Source: Hawksworthiomyces lignivorus (taxonomy: Eukaryota; Ascomycota; Sordariomycetes; Ophiostomatales; Ophiostomataceae). Taken from it: a DNA stretch of 64,000 bases. The stretch covers positions 1 to 64,000 of the forward strand of contig NTMA01000140.1 in assembly GCA_002917075.1 (NCBI GenBank), read 5' to 3'. The translations under genes and the position numbers were made by a program. Positions within the stretch are counted from its first letter, which is position 1; each line of letters opens with the position of its first letter. Shown piece after piece: positions 22,604 to 34,957 of this stretch. Below the pieces are notes generated by a model that saw only the letters and a program-made list of their open reading frames with translations, searched no databases and had not been told where the DNA came from.

Positions 22604-25600
22604 TGCGGAGGAAGAACAACAGCAGTTGGTCTTCAACCGATGGCAAGAAGACGCGTAGTGATGCCAACAGTCATATCCCACGCCTATTCTTGATGTTCCA
22701 GCTCACTGAGAGTTATCCAACCACCCTAGATCCTGCGCTTGACTTGAATCACAGACACCCTTAAACTCTGCTGAGATGAGTCGTCGCCCACATATTCATT
22801 AAGGAAATTAATATTAACAATAAAAAAACTCGTGAAAGTGGCGGTCGAGGCGGGCACCAACGGCGAACACACTGCAAAGTGTCAGGCCAGCAGGGCAAGG
22901 GCAGCAAGGGGGGTTGCTCCACGACAAGCGATTAGTGATGGGGCGGTGTGAGTAAAAAGTATCGTGTGGTCGAAGCGCAGAGCAAAGGGGACCAAGCAAC
23001 TGAAGCTTAGAGACAGTCCAGCTTTATTGGCCCAGGCTTAGGCAGCGGCTGTCACAATTTCCAACCGACTGGTTTTCGTAAAAAGGATGGACGAGAAAAA
23101 GAGTGGCTGTCTTTCAGCTCGAGAGCCGAGCTGGGCAGATGAGATTGTTTAGAGAAGCTCCAAGTGGCCAGGAGCTAAGAGCTGCTTGCTCGAGTCAACA
23201 AAGGTCTCCCAAAATTGAGAAACAAAAATACAGCCAAATAAAATAGACTATGAAAGAAATGATAAGTTGGGGTCGAGACTGTGGAGTGTGTTATTATTAT
23301 AAGATGGGGAAAGCCAACGGTCCTTAAGGTGAAAGGGTCCACTAAACAAAAACAAAAGGGAGAACAAATTATAGAACTGTGATACAAGAAACAAAAGAAA
23401 CAAGAAGGCAGCAAAGATGGAAGGGACCAAACAGAGACATCAGAGCTTAGAAACAGTACTTGAAGAACAGTATCACAACCTAGCGGCGCGGAGAGTAATA
23501 GACAAGGAATGTGAAGGGGAGAAAGGGGGGGGGGTAGAGTTAAGACTGAGGAGACGGAAGTGAAACCGAAAACATAAAATATTCAAATATGAATACAGCG
23601 AGAGAGAGAATAACTAGAGGGTCTCTTCTTCTCGGAAAATTAACAGAAAAGAAAGTGGTGGCGGAAGGCCCCCAACAACAGGAGGTGAAGATCGATGAAC
23701 ACACGACCTTAAGAAGCGAATGTGCATCGTAGGCTGTACGTAAAGGACGGGATAAGGCTAGTAAAAGACAGGGGATGGAGGAGGAGGAGGGAGAGCGAGA
23801 GAAGGGGTTGGATGGGCTGGCCAGATTCCGTTTGCATGTCCAACTGTGGAATATTCTTTGGTTGGTTCTTTTGGGGGACAATTGAGGGTGATGAGCATGA
23901 CTAGGGAATGCACGGCCGGCTAATAGCATGGTGGAGGCCAGCATGCAGCCCGAGTGTAAGTGCAGCAGGCGGTGCAGGGAAGCGCCTAGACGGACGCGAC
24001 AAGATCAAAAGGACGTGAAAGGAAATGCAGTGTCTTATATGGGCGACATCCAGGCTTAGCAAAGAGCATAAGGGTAGGCATGCAGACGTACATTTTGGAA
24101 ATTCAACAGCGAGTGATTCTAATTTTGTTGAGAATTCGATTGTCTCCGGCTGTCAGCGGCTGAGTCAGGAAAAGCTGGTAACAGAGGGATACAGCTGTAT
24201 CTATTAAACGCGTGAGATTTGAGGGCTTGCGGCTACGGCTGTGTAGGAGATGCGTCGAGTCCGTAACAGCATGCTATAAAGCTGTTGCCAGGGACACAGT
24301 TGGCGTATCGAGGCGAGAGAAACGACCGCGTGGGTATTGGCTTCCGTGCCTATTCGCAGCGAGCTTGATATCGTTGGGGAAGCGAGTGGGAGGATGGCAG
24401 CACGAGAGGCACAATTCGGGTGAGGATGCACAAGAAGTTATGTGCAGCAATAGATGGGCTGCAAGATTTAATGTCGCACGGCTGGAAGATGGATGGTGGG
24501 AACAATTAAACGAGTGTTGCCAAAAGCTGTAAGCCGTGGCTGTTGAGGCTTATGTATATGAGACTGGCAGGGCTGTCACGAGGGAAAGAGGGCGAAAGAA
24601 TGTACCTGTATCCGTATGTCCGCGCGAAGGAGAGAAGAAGAAGAAGAAAAAATAAAAATAAAAATAAAAGTCCGAGAGGAGGAGGAGAGAGGAGGAAGCC
24701 GAAGTGGACGAGAGAATGATGTCGAGAAGCCAAATCCGGTACCAACAGGGGTCGCCTCAACTGCACAATGGCGTAATAGTGTGCAACTGAACAGTTAAGG
24801 GAGAGCAGAGGGATGAATGCAGGAGGATTGCATGTCGGACAGGGCAGCCAGGCTCTCGGCACAGAGAAGGGAGGAAGAGTGACGAAACGACAGATATGGG
24901 CGGGGCGGATCGCTGGATGAGAAGAGGTTGAAGTTACAAAAGAGAAGATCTACTAAGATTAGAGGATCGAGAAGGAAAAATAATAATAATAATAATAAAA
25001 ATCAGAGGAAGGAGAAAGTGCCGCGAGTGCCTTGTCGATTTGCGGTCAACAATAATAATAATACTATGGAAGGACAAACAGGGAAGGAGAGAAGAACAAA
25101 AAGAAAAAGAAGAAAAAAAGAATGATGAAATAAAACGGAGATAACATAAAACAAGCACGAAAATAAAGACTAAAAAGATACTGATAATAATAATAGTAAT
25201 ATAAAAAATAAAATAAAAAGAGAATTGAAAGGTCGTGTGTAATCGTCGCAGGCACGCTGTACTCCGTACTCCATACATTACACGTTCCTGCTGTGAGTAC
25301 TTTGCACAAAAAAAAGATGTCTGAGGGAAGGCACAAGGGAGATCCCCGACGAGGTCAGTTCCCAAAAAGGAAAGAAGAGAGGGTCAAGTTCATCTCGAGC
25401 ACGCTAAGACGCCTACACGTATTACCCAAAGATCCAGAACGAACCAAGACTCACCTGCAAAAGGCGCATCTTAAGGCTTACAGATGGCTCAGAGGGTCCA
25501 GGAGGGTCCCACAGGGTCCAGAGGCCCCAATTCTACGAGTACATCGCAGGCTCTTTAGACGAGCAGAGAAGAGACACTAGGCATCACCGAGACGGGTTGA

Positions 25601-26003
25601 ACCGGGGCAGGTCTGGCTTCTTTAGCTGTCTCTCTCTCCCTCACCCCTTCAAAGTCCGTCCGTCTGTAGTTAACCCGATTTTATTGTATGTATCAAACTC
25701 AACAGGTCGGGGAGGTTAACCGGTCTTTCGCAGCTTAGTGTCGACCCGGTTTAATGGGTCAATTTTAGTTAGGGAACCGGCTAGGCCAGGATATGATGCT
25801 GTCTTCCACCCCTTTCTTAGCTCTTCCTTGTTCTTTTCTCTCTGGTTCAGGTTCAGGGCACGAGGTGCTCCATATTTGCAGGGATAAGAGGCAATAACCG
25901 GCAAGTTTGCCAGCCCACGAACTCCCCCCAAAAAGAGCACTGTGGCGGTCGGAGAGTTTGCCCTTGCTATTTTCCCCTGTTTTTTTTTTTTTGCCCGCGG
26001 GCC

Positions 26004-26044
<41 letters not shown>

Positions 26045-28700
26045 CATGGAGAGTGAGAAATAGGCCAAAGAAAAACTGGCGAAAGGAGTCTGCGGCGCTC
26101 TCCTCTGGTACTTTCCTTGGAAAAGAAGCGGAACCAGATACGCATCGTACGCATGTGCGCTGCGCTCTGTTCTATTTGATCCCTGCTTTGTGCTCCAAAT
26201 AGCAGCGGCCTAAGCAAGGGGACAGAAACCCTTCCAGTCATCTCAGGAGATGACCAACACAGCAACGGAGAAAGGGAAGACGGAAGACGGAAAAAAGAAG
26301 AAAAAAGATAGTAAGGGGTCACTTGACTTGCACCGGACTCGCCACACCGATATGACGGGTTGGGGAAGTGCAGATACAAATGCGCCTGAGCTCTGGAGAG
26401 AGCCGAATAGGCCAGGAAAATAAATAACAAAGTCGCAGAACTAATAAAAAACTGGGGTAACACTCTCTCATAGGCAGGGGGACCCGAGCGGCCAGAACGG
26501 CTGAAGCTAGGCAAAGCCAAGAATTTGGTAACCTGGCCTGGTTGCCACTGGAGCTAGCAGTCAAAGCTGGACCTGGGGAGCGAGAATTAGACGACACCTG
26601 GTCAGCCCAGAGCAGGCAGCAGACTGTAGAAGACCAACAAGACGACATCTTGGAAAGTCATTGGCTTCAAGAGGGTCTTCCAGAGACAGCTCCTTAGCAA
26701 ATAGAAGAGGAGTCCGCGGAACGCGGCAGAGAAAAGAGCCAGGAGCACACATCGTGACGACCTGCTGTTCTGAACACCTTGCAATGGAAAAGAAACTAAA
26801 AAAAAATCTCGTCATCAGGCCCAACGACAGAGCCTCTCGGATAATCGCTCGTCTCTCTTACGTACAGCAAAACGGCCGAGGGAAGAGGAAAGAAGGGAAC
26901 AGAAGCACGCACAAAAAAAAAAGAGCTGTGCTTGTGCTGGCAAGGCGTGGGGAACGCGTGTGTCGTCTCCTCCTTGTGCATGCTTCGCAGAAATTTACCC
27001 CGAATGAGCAGCTTGGGTATCCGCTTTTTCCGCTCACTTGGAGCGGTGAAGCCAAACGTTCTGCTGGGGAAAGACACTACTGAAGCACTGCCGGGAGATG
27101 GTAAGCGGGTCATTCAAGTTTCAACTGCTGTGGCTTTGCGACGTTTGCTTGTGCTCCTCGCTATTGCTTAATTTTCGTCCAATATTTTTTTTTCCCTTTT
27201 TTTCCTTTTCTTTTTATTGTCTTTGCTTCTTGCTCTCTTCCTTTTGTCTGACTCACCGTTCACTTCCGCCCGCATTTGTAAGAAACTGATCCTGGCCTGT
27301 TCCTGGCCTGTTCTGATCTGACCGGACGCTCCAAGCGGCACGGAAAAGGCGGCGGCGTAGTTGCTCTGACTTAATTTCCTCTGCTCTTCTATACCTGGAA
27401 AGGATTCTGGAAGCATCGTGGAAGAGAGCACCCAAAGGCTGGTCCGACCCAGAGAAAATGGGGAGCGTGCCAACTCCTCCCCCCCCTCCGGATTTCCACA
27501 CCGCAGTGCCACCGTACCACAGAATGCCTATCTGCAGATATTCAAGCTTCTGTAACGTTCGCCATGGCGGAAGGGCTTGGAGCTCCTCTTTCCAGCCTTG
27601 TTTGTAGTACACGTGTGTCACACCTTCTTCTTCAGAGAGCTGTCCGTCCGCTTTCACAAGCACAATGACAGAGGACAAGCAAGGAGGGTGGAGGGCGTGG
27701 ACCCTGTTTATCTCTTGCGCGGGATGACAGTGGGGGGACCGCTGGAACGGAAATCCTTAATCCATCCCTCCAAGGGACGTTCCTAGCGAGAGAGTCTGGT
27801 CCGACAGCCGCTCACTGCCACCACAACCGCGCTGCCAGCACCACCGCCAACACTACCCAATACTGCAGCTAAGAAGCAATCGATGCTGGGCCTACCCACG
27901 GCCTGGGATTCTCTCGCCTCCCCCTATCTCTTGTGCTCCTCCTTCTTTCGTCCACACGCCCCGCACCGATCGACCTCCCGCGTGTCGTCACGGGTTGCTG
28001 GCTAACATCCTGTGGCCCTTTTTGTTTGGCTAGCACAAGAGGAAAAGTTGGCTGCGAGGGCTGGTCCCGTTTCCGTTTTTGTCGTCTGATCACGAAATAA
28101 GTAAGCGTCATTCTCCCTATCTCACAAGCCCGTGTTACGTGTGCGCCCCAACACGGAGCGTCCCTCTTCTTGGTCCGCAAGAGACGGCACTGTAAGCCAG
28201 ACCCTGTCGACGATTTGTCGTGTGATCTTTGGGGGCCCGTCCATTCTGCACTCGGGCGAGCCTTGAGCTTGTCCAGGGATGGCTAGTGTAAGCAAAGCTG
28301 GCAAGGAAGTGTGTGAGTCCCTTGGCTTGGATATCTTGAGAGCTTGGTTCGCGACTGGGTGAGACATGTGTGCAAGGCCGGGAGCAGAAATGGCCGGAGT
28401 GCGCGTATAGATTCTCTCCAAGGGTTTCCGAAGATTGCATCCACGTGGGCGTCAGGCCGGTAGACGATATGCCATAGCGCTCAGCGTAGCATCTTGCCTT
28501 GCTAAATCTGCTCACCGAGAACGGTTCGGACGGTCCGCCCAATTCCAAGAGCCAAGCACAACTAGTTATTCAAACTCTCTAGCAAAGCCAAGCAAGAAAC
28601 AAAGGGGGAAATTCAACACGAAAAAGACGCAGAGAGATATAATAAACGAGGAAGGCGTATCATTAGGCGATTCTCGTATAGCTTATTACCACAGGGAAGG
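22604..28700. other. Large gene-free region, purine-rich on +
   Basis: Six kilobases with no recognisable gene. From about 22.8 to 25.4 kb the plus strand is strongly purine-rich (GGA, GAA and AAT runs), so the minus strand is pyrimidine-rich, as expected for a long promoter/leader of the minus-strand gene ending at 22603. It contains AAT/AAAAT runs near 24.65, 24.98 and 25.05 kb, a TACGGAGTA-type element at 25260 and the (GT)n array at 26006. Longer frames, such as minus-strand 27253-27678, have no motif I recognise. Confidence 0.55.
26006..26038. repeat. (GT)n microsatellite
   Basis: About 16 perfect GT units followed by a short GC alternation. It is preceded by a T homopolymer. Confidence 0.96.
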
Positions 28701-30794
28701 CTGAAGCTTCTGCCTTGCAGCACTAAAGCTCGTTTAGCTTCATATCAGATTTTCGCCTATTACAATATATCGAGCCACACTCATTCCTGAACTCGAGGCT
28801 CAATGCGGCTCTTATATAGTCATCTCGGGAATTGATATGTAGGTGTGCGAATTGTATATCGCACATATTCCAATAGCAGTGATATTATAGTTCACTTGTT
28901 GAAGAAAATTGTTTTTATCTCGGTTTGCGTCTGTACATTATAATCCATTCAAGTCTCTTTTACTACTCGCACTACTGTACAAGGCTTTACTGAACGCTCG
29001 TCGAGAGCTATGAACGTGACATGTAAAGGCTATATTATATAGCATTATTCCAGGCCAGAGAAAGATTCAGCACGTAAAATATGAAGAGTCTTTGTTGACA
29101 GCCTCGGATCATTTCTTTCAAACTTTTGCTTCTGTTTTTATAAGATCATCGGCTCCCTGGTCAAGGCAGACCTGATGGCATAGCAATTCTTTGTAGAGGT
29201 TTTCTTGCCCTTCAAAGCTATGTATCCTGAGTTATCCCACCGGGGTTTGTTATCCCATCGGGGCTTGATGAATCCTGGGTCGACTACGAATAAGCTACAT
29301 ATTTGCTTGCCCTTTTGCTTTACATTGATCGTGTCCTTAAGAGAAGAGAGATAGGCGTTACATCCAAAGGGTACTCGTATTTGATTCCGAAAGGGATATA
29401 CTGGCCTTAAGGGGCAGCCACAAAGTGTCATTTCTAAAGATAACTTTCTCCGTCTAGGGACAGGCGGAGTGGGTACGAGTTACCTCGTTCCAAGCTGTCG
29501 GGGCATGTTACCTTGGAGACTCAGCTACGCGTTTTCATCGAAAATGAAAATGCGCGTTCTAATCTAAGGCAATAAGCCTTGTAAGAGGGTTTAACTACAG
29601 AATTCTATTCAAGCCGAGACGCGTCTGGCTAGGCTTGTATTCACGTGGAGCTTCTATGAAGACGATAATATTTGCAAAGAGAAAGATCAAAGAAAGGAGA
29701 AAGAGGTGGATCTTGATTCTCGGGATAAATTTCCGCATACTAGCTATTTTGATATCATTGGTGTTCTGCATTGAACATGATCCATATGCTACCAAGGCAG
29801 CTTGTAGATGATTCTTGCTAGAAAAGAGAGAAATGAAAATAAACACAAGAAGATGAAGACAAAGTAAATCTCTAGTGAATGTGATAGAGATGAAACGCAA
29901 TGGAAGGGATCATCGAGATATCGACTTCTATGCCAAGGCGAGTACAAATCTGCGAAGGTCTGTCTACGGGAGTTGTGTCGGGAGTTCAAATCTAAGACTA
30001 AATTCAAATCACATAACCCATAATATGTTCTCAGTTCTTTGTATGAAGATAAGAGAACGAAAAGACGTTGTAGAAAAAGGAACATGGAAATATTCGCAGA
30101 TAAGATGAGGCTTTCTGCTAGCAATATACGAGGTGCATATTTCCTAATCGGGAGAAATGCGAAGCCAGCGAAGATAAACTAGACCAGGGCGGATCTCTAT
30201 AGTAACACCTGGCAGATAAGCAATTGCATCAGTATCGCGTTCAAAATTCCGAATTTGATTTAAGCCCACCTATTCTGGAGTCTGGTATACACTGCCAACT
30301 GACTTTCAAACATGAAGATCGCTTGATAGTACCTGTATATCGGTAGAACCATCGTATGTACTCAACAGCTTCTTATCTTGCAACGCACGCATGCACAGGA
30401 GGATTGCTGATGCCACCTCATCCTCCTCTATTGCCCTTGACTCTTTTCTCTATTTATTGTGCTCACCCATCATGGCCGGGACCAACCGATTATCCTGGCC
30501 ACCAGCATGTCTTCTTCTACTTGCGGCTGTCCGTATCTAGTATTCGCCTGTTATATACCTTGTGTCTTCCTTCTTTTCAGAGGCTTATAAACAAGACTGA
30601 GATCGGACTCCCTCCTGGGCCCTTTATAGACTGTTCTGTAGACAGGCCTGTGAAGATCACCCTAGATATCCCCTCCAGCCCTACAGACTATAACAACCAT
30701 ATAAGGAAGACTAGTGTCTTATACAAAGAATAGACTCTTGCCACCACTTTGCTTCTCTCGTTTTATTTAGCCCCGGAAGAAACGAAATTACACA
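28701..30794. other. AT-richer block upstream of the permease
   Basis: About 2.1 kb with visibly lower GC than the surroundings. A 15-bp-scale tandem repeat, GTTATCCCA[CT]CGGGG, lies near 29233-29265. No intact gene is present. The right end (about 30200-30794) should hold the permease promoter, including a GATA word at 30209. Confidence 0.5.
30209..30220 (+). promoter_or_regulatory. GATA word CTGGCAGATAAG, permease promoter
   Basis: A 12-mer containing GATAAG, about 575 bp upstream of the permease ATG. The same 12-mer occurs upstream of the transaminase at 34707. GATA factors of the AreA/NIT2 class control nitrogen-source genes; binding here is inferred. Confidence 0.45.
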
Positions 30795-32651
30795 ATGGAG
30801 TCCAATGCCACAGAGCCAAGCAAATACAATGACCTGGACGACCTTGAGCTGGAGGCTGTCGGCTACAAGCGCGAGATGCCGCGCCAGTTCTCGACACTGA
30901 GCTTGTGCGCTCTCTCGTTCACGCTGACGTGCACATGGCTGGGCTTTGGCTCGTCTGTAGGTACCGCCATCGCGGAAGCATCTGCCGGCGGAGCCATCTG
31001 GACCATGCCCATCGTGGCGCTGATGACTGTCGTCTTGTCGCTGGGTATGGCCGAGTTGTCGTCGGCTTTCCCCGTGGCTGGGGCCCAGTATTACTGGTCG
31101 TACATGGTGGCCAGCAAGGAGTATAAGCCGTTCGCGGCATATGTGTGGGTGATGTCTCTTTCTTGCCTTCGGGTACCTCTTCCAAGAGATTGTAGCTGAC
31201 CTCCACCAGCAACGGGTGGATGAGCGTGATCGGCTGGTGGATGGGTGCCAGCTCCGTGTCCAATTTCATTTCCTCCATGGTCTTCTCCATCGTCACGTTG
31301 TGGTACCCCAACTACCAGTACCAGCACTGGCAAGAGTGGCTCATCTACGTGCTCCTGATGTGGATGGCCGTGTCGCTCAACATCTTTGGCCACCATCTCA
31401 TTCCGATCTTTAATAAGCTAATCAGTGCGTGTTCTTGCCCAATGTTGTGTGAAGTTTTTCCTGTACGCTCTCTTCTGTTTGTTCACATACCCACTGACGC
31501 CCCTCGCAGCCTACCTCTCCGTCCTCCTGCTCATCGCCACTACCCTCGCCCTCTTTATCTGTGCCCGCCACAACCACGCGCCCGCCTCCTGGATGTTCGC
31601 TGACATCACCACCAGCACCGGCTGGTCCAACCGGGGGTTTCCCTTCCTGCTGGCCATGGTCAATACCGTCTTCAGCTTCTTGGGCAGCGACTGTGGCGCC
31701 CACATGTGCGAGGAGATCCCCAATCCCGGCCGCAACGTGCCACGTGTGATCGTGTACCCCCTGATTGGCGGCTTCGTCGCAGCGTTTCCTTTTGCCGTGG
31801 CCTGCATGTACGCCATCCACGATGTCGAGGCCGTGCTGTCGACACCCACTGGCCTGCCGCTGATCGAGATCTACCGGCAGGGGACCGGCTCGGACGCGGC
31901 GGCGTCCGTGCTGGTCGCGCTGTTCGCGTTGTGCTTCTTCGGCTGCCTCGTAGGCAACGTGACTACCTCGTCGCGCACGCTGTGGGCCGTATCGCGCGAC
32001 GGCGCTCTGCCTTTCTCGCACATCTGGGCCCGTGTCAACCACCGCTTCAAGATGCCGATGAACGCCGCGCTGCTATCGGGCACCTTCGTCTCGGTACGAG
32101 CAAGCAATCCCCCTCTGCCCCACTCTCTCTTGAATCCTCATCTAGAATGTGAGCATGGGCATCTCTGCTAACACTCCTACCAGCTCTACGGCCTAATCTT
32201 CATCGGCTCCACCACGGCCTTCGCATCCATGGTCAGCGCCAACATCATCTTCTTGCAGTCCACCTGCGCCGTGCCCCAGGCCATCGCCCTCTGGCGCGGC
32301 CGCGACAAGGTGCTGCCCGAGCGGTGGTTCTCGCTGGGCCGCTACGGCGCGCTCATCAACGCCGTCTCAGTAGCCTGGGTGCTTTTCATCGATGTCGTCG
32401 CTTGTTTTCCCACGGCGATGCCCGTCACGCCGCAGAATATGAGCTACGTGTCGGTGGTGACCTGCGGCTTGGTGTCGTTCGTGATCATCCTGTGGTTCAC
32501 GTCCAAGCGCGGCTCTTTCCAGGGGCCCAAGATCGACGAAGAGAAGCTGATACAGCGGCGCAACGCCGCCATGCACTTAGAGGGCATACCCGTGGATGAG
32601 GAGCACAACGACAGCAGCAACAAGGCGCAGTCCGACTCGGAGAAGGCGTGA
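30795..32651 (+). CDS. APC-family amino acid / GABA-type permease
   Basis: 538 residues from exons 30795-31144, 31210-31424, 31510-32093 and 32184-32651 (introns of 65, 85 and 90 nt). Polytopic, with about 12 hydrophobic segments. The N-terminal tail MESNATEPSKYNDLDDLELEA leads into REMPRQFSTLSLCALSF, the entry motif of fungal GABA/choline/amino-acid permeases. Family blocks include GPVWTMP-like GGAIWTMP, SAFPVAGAQYYW and HMCEEIPNPGRNVPR in the middle, and SRDGALPFS later. It is likely a plasma-membrane, proton-coupled uptake carrier for amino acids or amines; substrate is unknown. It converges on the transaminase gene. The D-amino-acid oxidase further on suggests a nitrogenous substrate. Confidence 0.9.
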
Positions 32652-33093
32652 TAGGCCCATGTCTTGTCTACTATTCCTTCCATGAGGACCAACTTGGATT
32701 TGTCTTTTTATTTGTTCAGTCGTTACATACACGTTGAAGAATAGAAATTAGCAGGCTTTTTTTCTACAAGCGTCTATGATATCCATTATTTGTGACAGTA
32801 TGCCATATGCCAAGGACTAGTGACAAAGAGCGGGAAATAGGGTGATGCAGAAGGGAAAAATAGAAATGCCGATTGACGTAGCCCTGCAAAGTGCGGACAC
32901 AGAGATGTGCGCATGTCCTTGGATTCCACGTAGGTAGCGCGCAGTCACGGGCAGGCAGAGAGAGCGAGAGTCACAGAGAGACGCGCGCCAAAAAGGCAGA
33001 AAATATGCAGTCTTTCAATTCATCTGATCTACTTGCGATGCACTATCTAAGAGAGGGGAAAGAAAACACAGCACCACGGGGGGGGCGCTCTTC
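32652..33093. other. Intergenic, convergent 3' flanks
   Basis: 442 bp between the permease (+) and transaminase (-) stops. Nothing beyond 3' flanks seen. Confidence 0.65.
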
Positions 33094-34059
33094 TCAGTCG
33101 TACTTGATCTCAAAGGTGAACGCCGGGTCGGCGTGCATGGCCCAGTACTTGTCCCAGATCTTCTGGGTGATGGGGCCGACGGCGCCGCCGTTGATGGGCT
33201 GGCCGTCGAGCGACGTGATGGGCATGATGCCGCCGGCGGTGGTGCACATGAAGACCTCGTCGCTCTGGTAGAGCAGCTCGATGGGGACGAACTCGATGCG
33301 CATGTCGATGCCGAGGGCGCGGGCGGCGTCGATGACGCTCTTGCGGGTGACGCCCTCGAGCACGCCGCGCTGGGGCGAGTAGAGGACGCCGTCCTTGACG
33401 AGCACAATGTTGAAGCCGGAGCCCTCGGTCAGGTTGCCGTCGCCGTCGGTGAGGAAGGGGTAGTTGGCGCGGCGGTCGTGTGCCTCGAACATGGCGCGCG
33501 TCAGGTCGCCCCACTGCAGGTTCTTGACGGTGGGGTCAAAGGAGCCGGGCGACGTGCGCCGCACGGTGCGCGCCACGATGGCGGAGCCGCTGCCGGCCAG
33601 CTGCATGGCGGGCTCCATGACCCAGATGTACGGCATGATGAACAGGTACAGGCGGTTGACCAGCGTGGACGGGTCGTTGCCGCGCACGCCGCGCAGGCCG
33701 CGCGTGACGATGATCTCGACAAAGACGTCGCGGATGCCGCTCTCGCGCACCATGTCGACGAGCGTGGCCTTGACCTCGTCGCGCGGCAGCGGCATCTTGA
33801 GGCGCATCTTGGCGCAGCTCTGTTCGAAGCGGTCCAGGTGGTCGTCCAGGCGGAAGAAGCGGCCGTCCCACACAGACGGCACGTCATACGTCAGGTCGCT
33901 GTGCATGAAGCCCTCGTCTAGGAGCGGGATCTTGGCCTCGTGCAGAGGCACCAGGGATCCCTCGATCCAAGCCACGCCCTGAGCAAAGGGGTTGGAGCTC
34001 TTCTTGAGCTCGGCCACACGGCTCTGGTAGGCCTCGAAGACGGTCTTCATGGTAGACAT
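33094..34059 (-). CDS. Fold-type IV transaminase, (R)-selective amine transaminase-like
   Basis: 321 residues without introns. This PLP enzyme of the branched-chain/D-amino-acid aminotransferase fold is very similar in sequence to the fungal (R)-selective amine transaminases known from Aspergillus. Visible features are [18 protein letters not shown] (His53, Tyr58), [14 protein letters not shown] (Phe113, Glu115, Arg126 nearby), the Schiff-base lysine Lys179 in [10 protein letters not shown] with Trp183, [14 protein letters not shown] and [11 protein letters not shown]. It should move an amino group from an (R)-amine or D-amino acid to a keto acid. The ATG at 34059 is preferred; the frame extends upstream only to a GTG. 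No leader, so probably cytosolic. It lies in tandem behind the D-amino-acid oxidase. Confidence 0.92.
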   Translation of the reverse strand: MSTMKTVFEAYQSRVAELKKSSNPFAQGVAWIEGSLVPLHEAKIPLLDEGFMHSDLTYDVPSVWDGRFFRLDDHLDRFEQSCAKMRLKMPLPRDEVKATLVDMVRESGIRDVFVEIIVTRGLRGVRGNDPSTLVNRLYLFIMPYIWVMEPAMQLAGSGSAIVARTVRRTSPGSFDPTVKNLQWGDLTRAMFEAHDRRANYPFLTDGDGNLTEGSGFNIVLVKDGVLYSPQRGVLEGVTRKSVIDAARALGIDMRIEFVPIELLYQSDEVFMCTTAGGIMPITSLDGQPINGGAVGPITQKIWDKYWAMHADPAFTFEIKYD

Positions 34060-34957
34060 AGCGGCGGATGGCACGTTTCCGTGGCTGACGATGCAAAGGT
34101 TGGCGGGGTGAGGGGAAGCAGAGGTGACGAGAAGAAGACGAGGATACTAAAAAGGAATGGTATCTGACAAGAGAAGATAGATAAATCGATTTGAAGCCCA
34201 GGGTCAGCGCATGAAAGTGAGGAGATAAATAGAGCGCCGGCAACAAATTGCAAGAGAGCCTAATGCATATCTCTCCTTCCTAATTCTGATTTCTGAAATG
34301 TCACCAAATATACTTTGACAGCATGTTCATGTAAAGTTCCATTTTGGGCTTAACCTGTAGAACACAGATCCCGCAGAGGTCGAGATGCAGCCTTAGGTGC
34401 CGATGAAGGCGAAGGAAAACGAGGCAAACGAGGCCTTTCGTGTAAGAGGTGATGATATCTCCTAATCGGGTAATTCCTAAAGCAGTATAGCGTTAAAAGC
34501 CGTGTAGCCGTTGTGGTGGTGGGGGGGGGGTGAGACTGCGGAGACCTGCAAAGTCGTCGATATTGCCCAGCAGCTGCATGTAAACCTACGCATCACCACA
34601 CAGATGCACTACCACGTCTGCCGGAAACACAGGCGCGGAAGTCCGTGCTATCTACGATAAGTATGGCTGTTATTTGTGGTGGTAGAGCTTGCAGGAGCCG
34701 GCCTATCTGGCAGATAAGACGTCATACCCTGTTATCAAATAAAGCATGCGCGGCTGGGACACGGCTGTCTGCTTTCTCAGAAAAAACTTTGCCATAGGAA
34801 GGGTGGCCTCCGGACGTGCCATTGGACCCGGATAACCAGACATTCTAGGGTGGTTTTTATTACGGAAGCTTTATTTGTGTCTATTATGGATGCTCTTAAT
34901 AATATTCAACCAGCTAGCTGGGACGCTGCAACCTCAAACTGGCACCGTCGCCTGCCC
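34060..34957. other. Transaminase promoter region
   Basis: 898 bp between the 3' end of the D-amino-acid oxidase and the transaminase ATG. It contains a head-to-head GATA pair at 34704-34716, a GACGTCATA half-CRE at 34719-34727 and a G run at about 34527. No gene seen. Confidence 0.6.
34704..34716. promoter_or_regulatory. Inverted GATA pair TATCTGGCAGATA
   Basis: Two GATA sites face each other around a single central base, about 645 bp upstream of the transaminase ATG. The right half extends to the 12-mer CTGGCAGATAAG (34707-34718) shared with the permease promoter. It is a candidate AreA/NIT2-type element. Confidence 0.5.

Noticed and set aside
27253..27678. 141-codon minus-strand frame in the 8-kb gap
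   Set aside because: No motif, no splice-consistent continuation and a composition like the surrounding non-coding DNA.
29138..29431. Minus-strand frame with a faint copia-integrase look (FGCNAYL)
   Set aside because: Only one short motif-like stretch, no catalytic residues and no flanking repeats. Too weak to call a retroelement relic.
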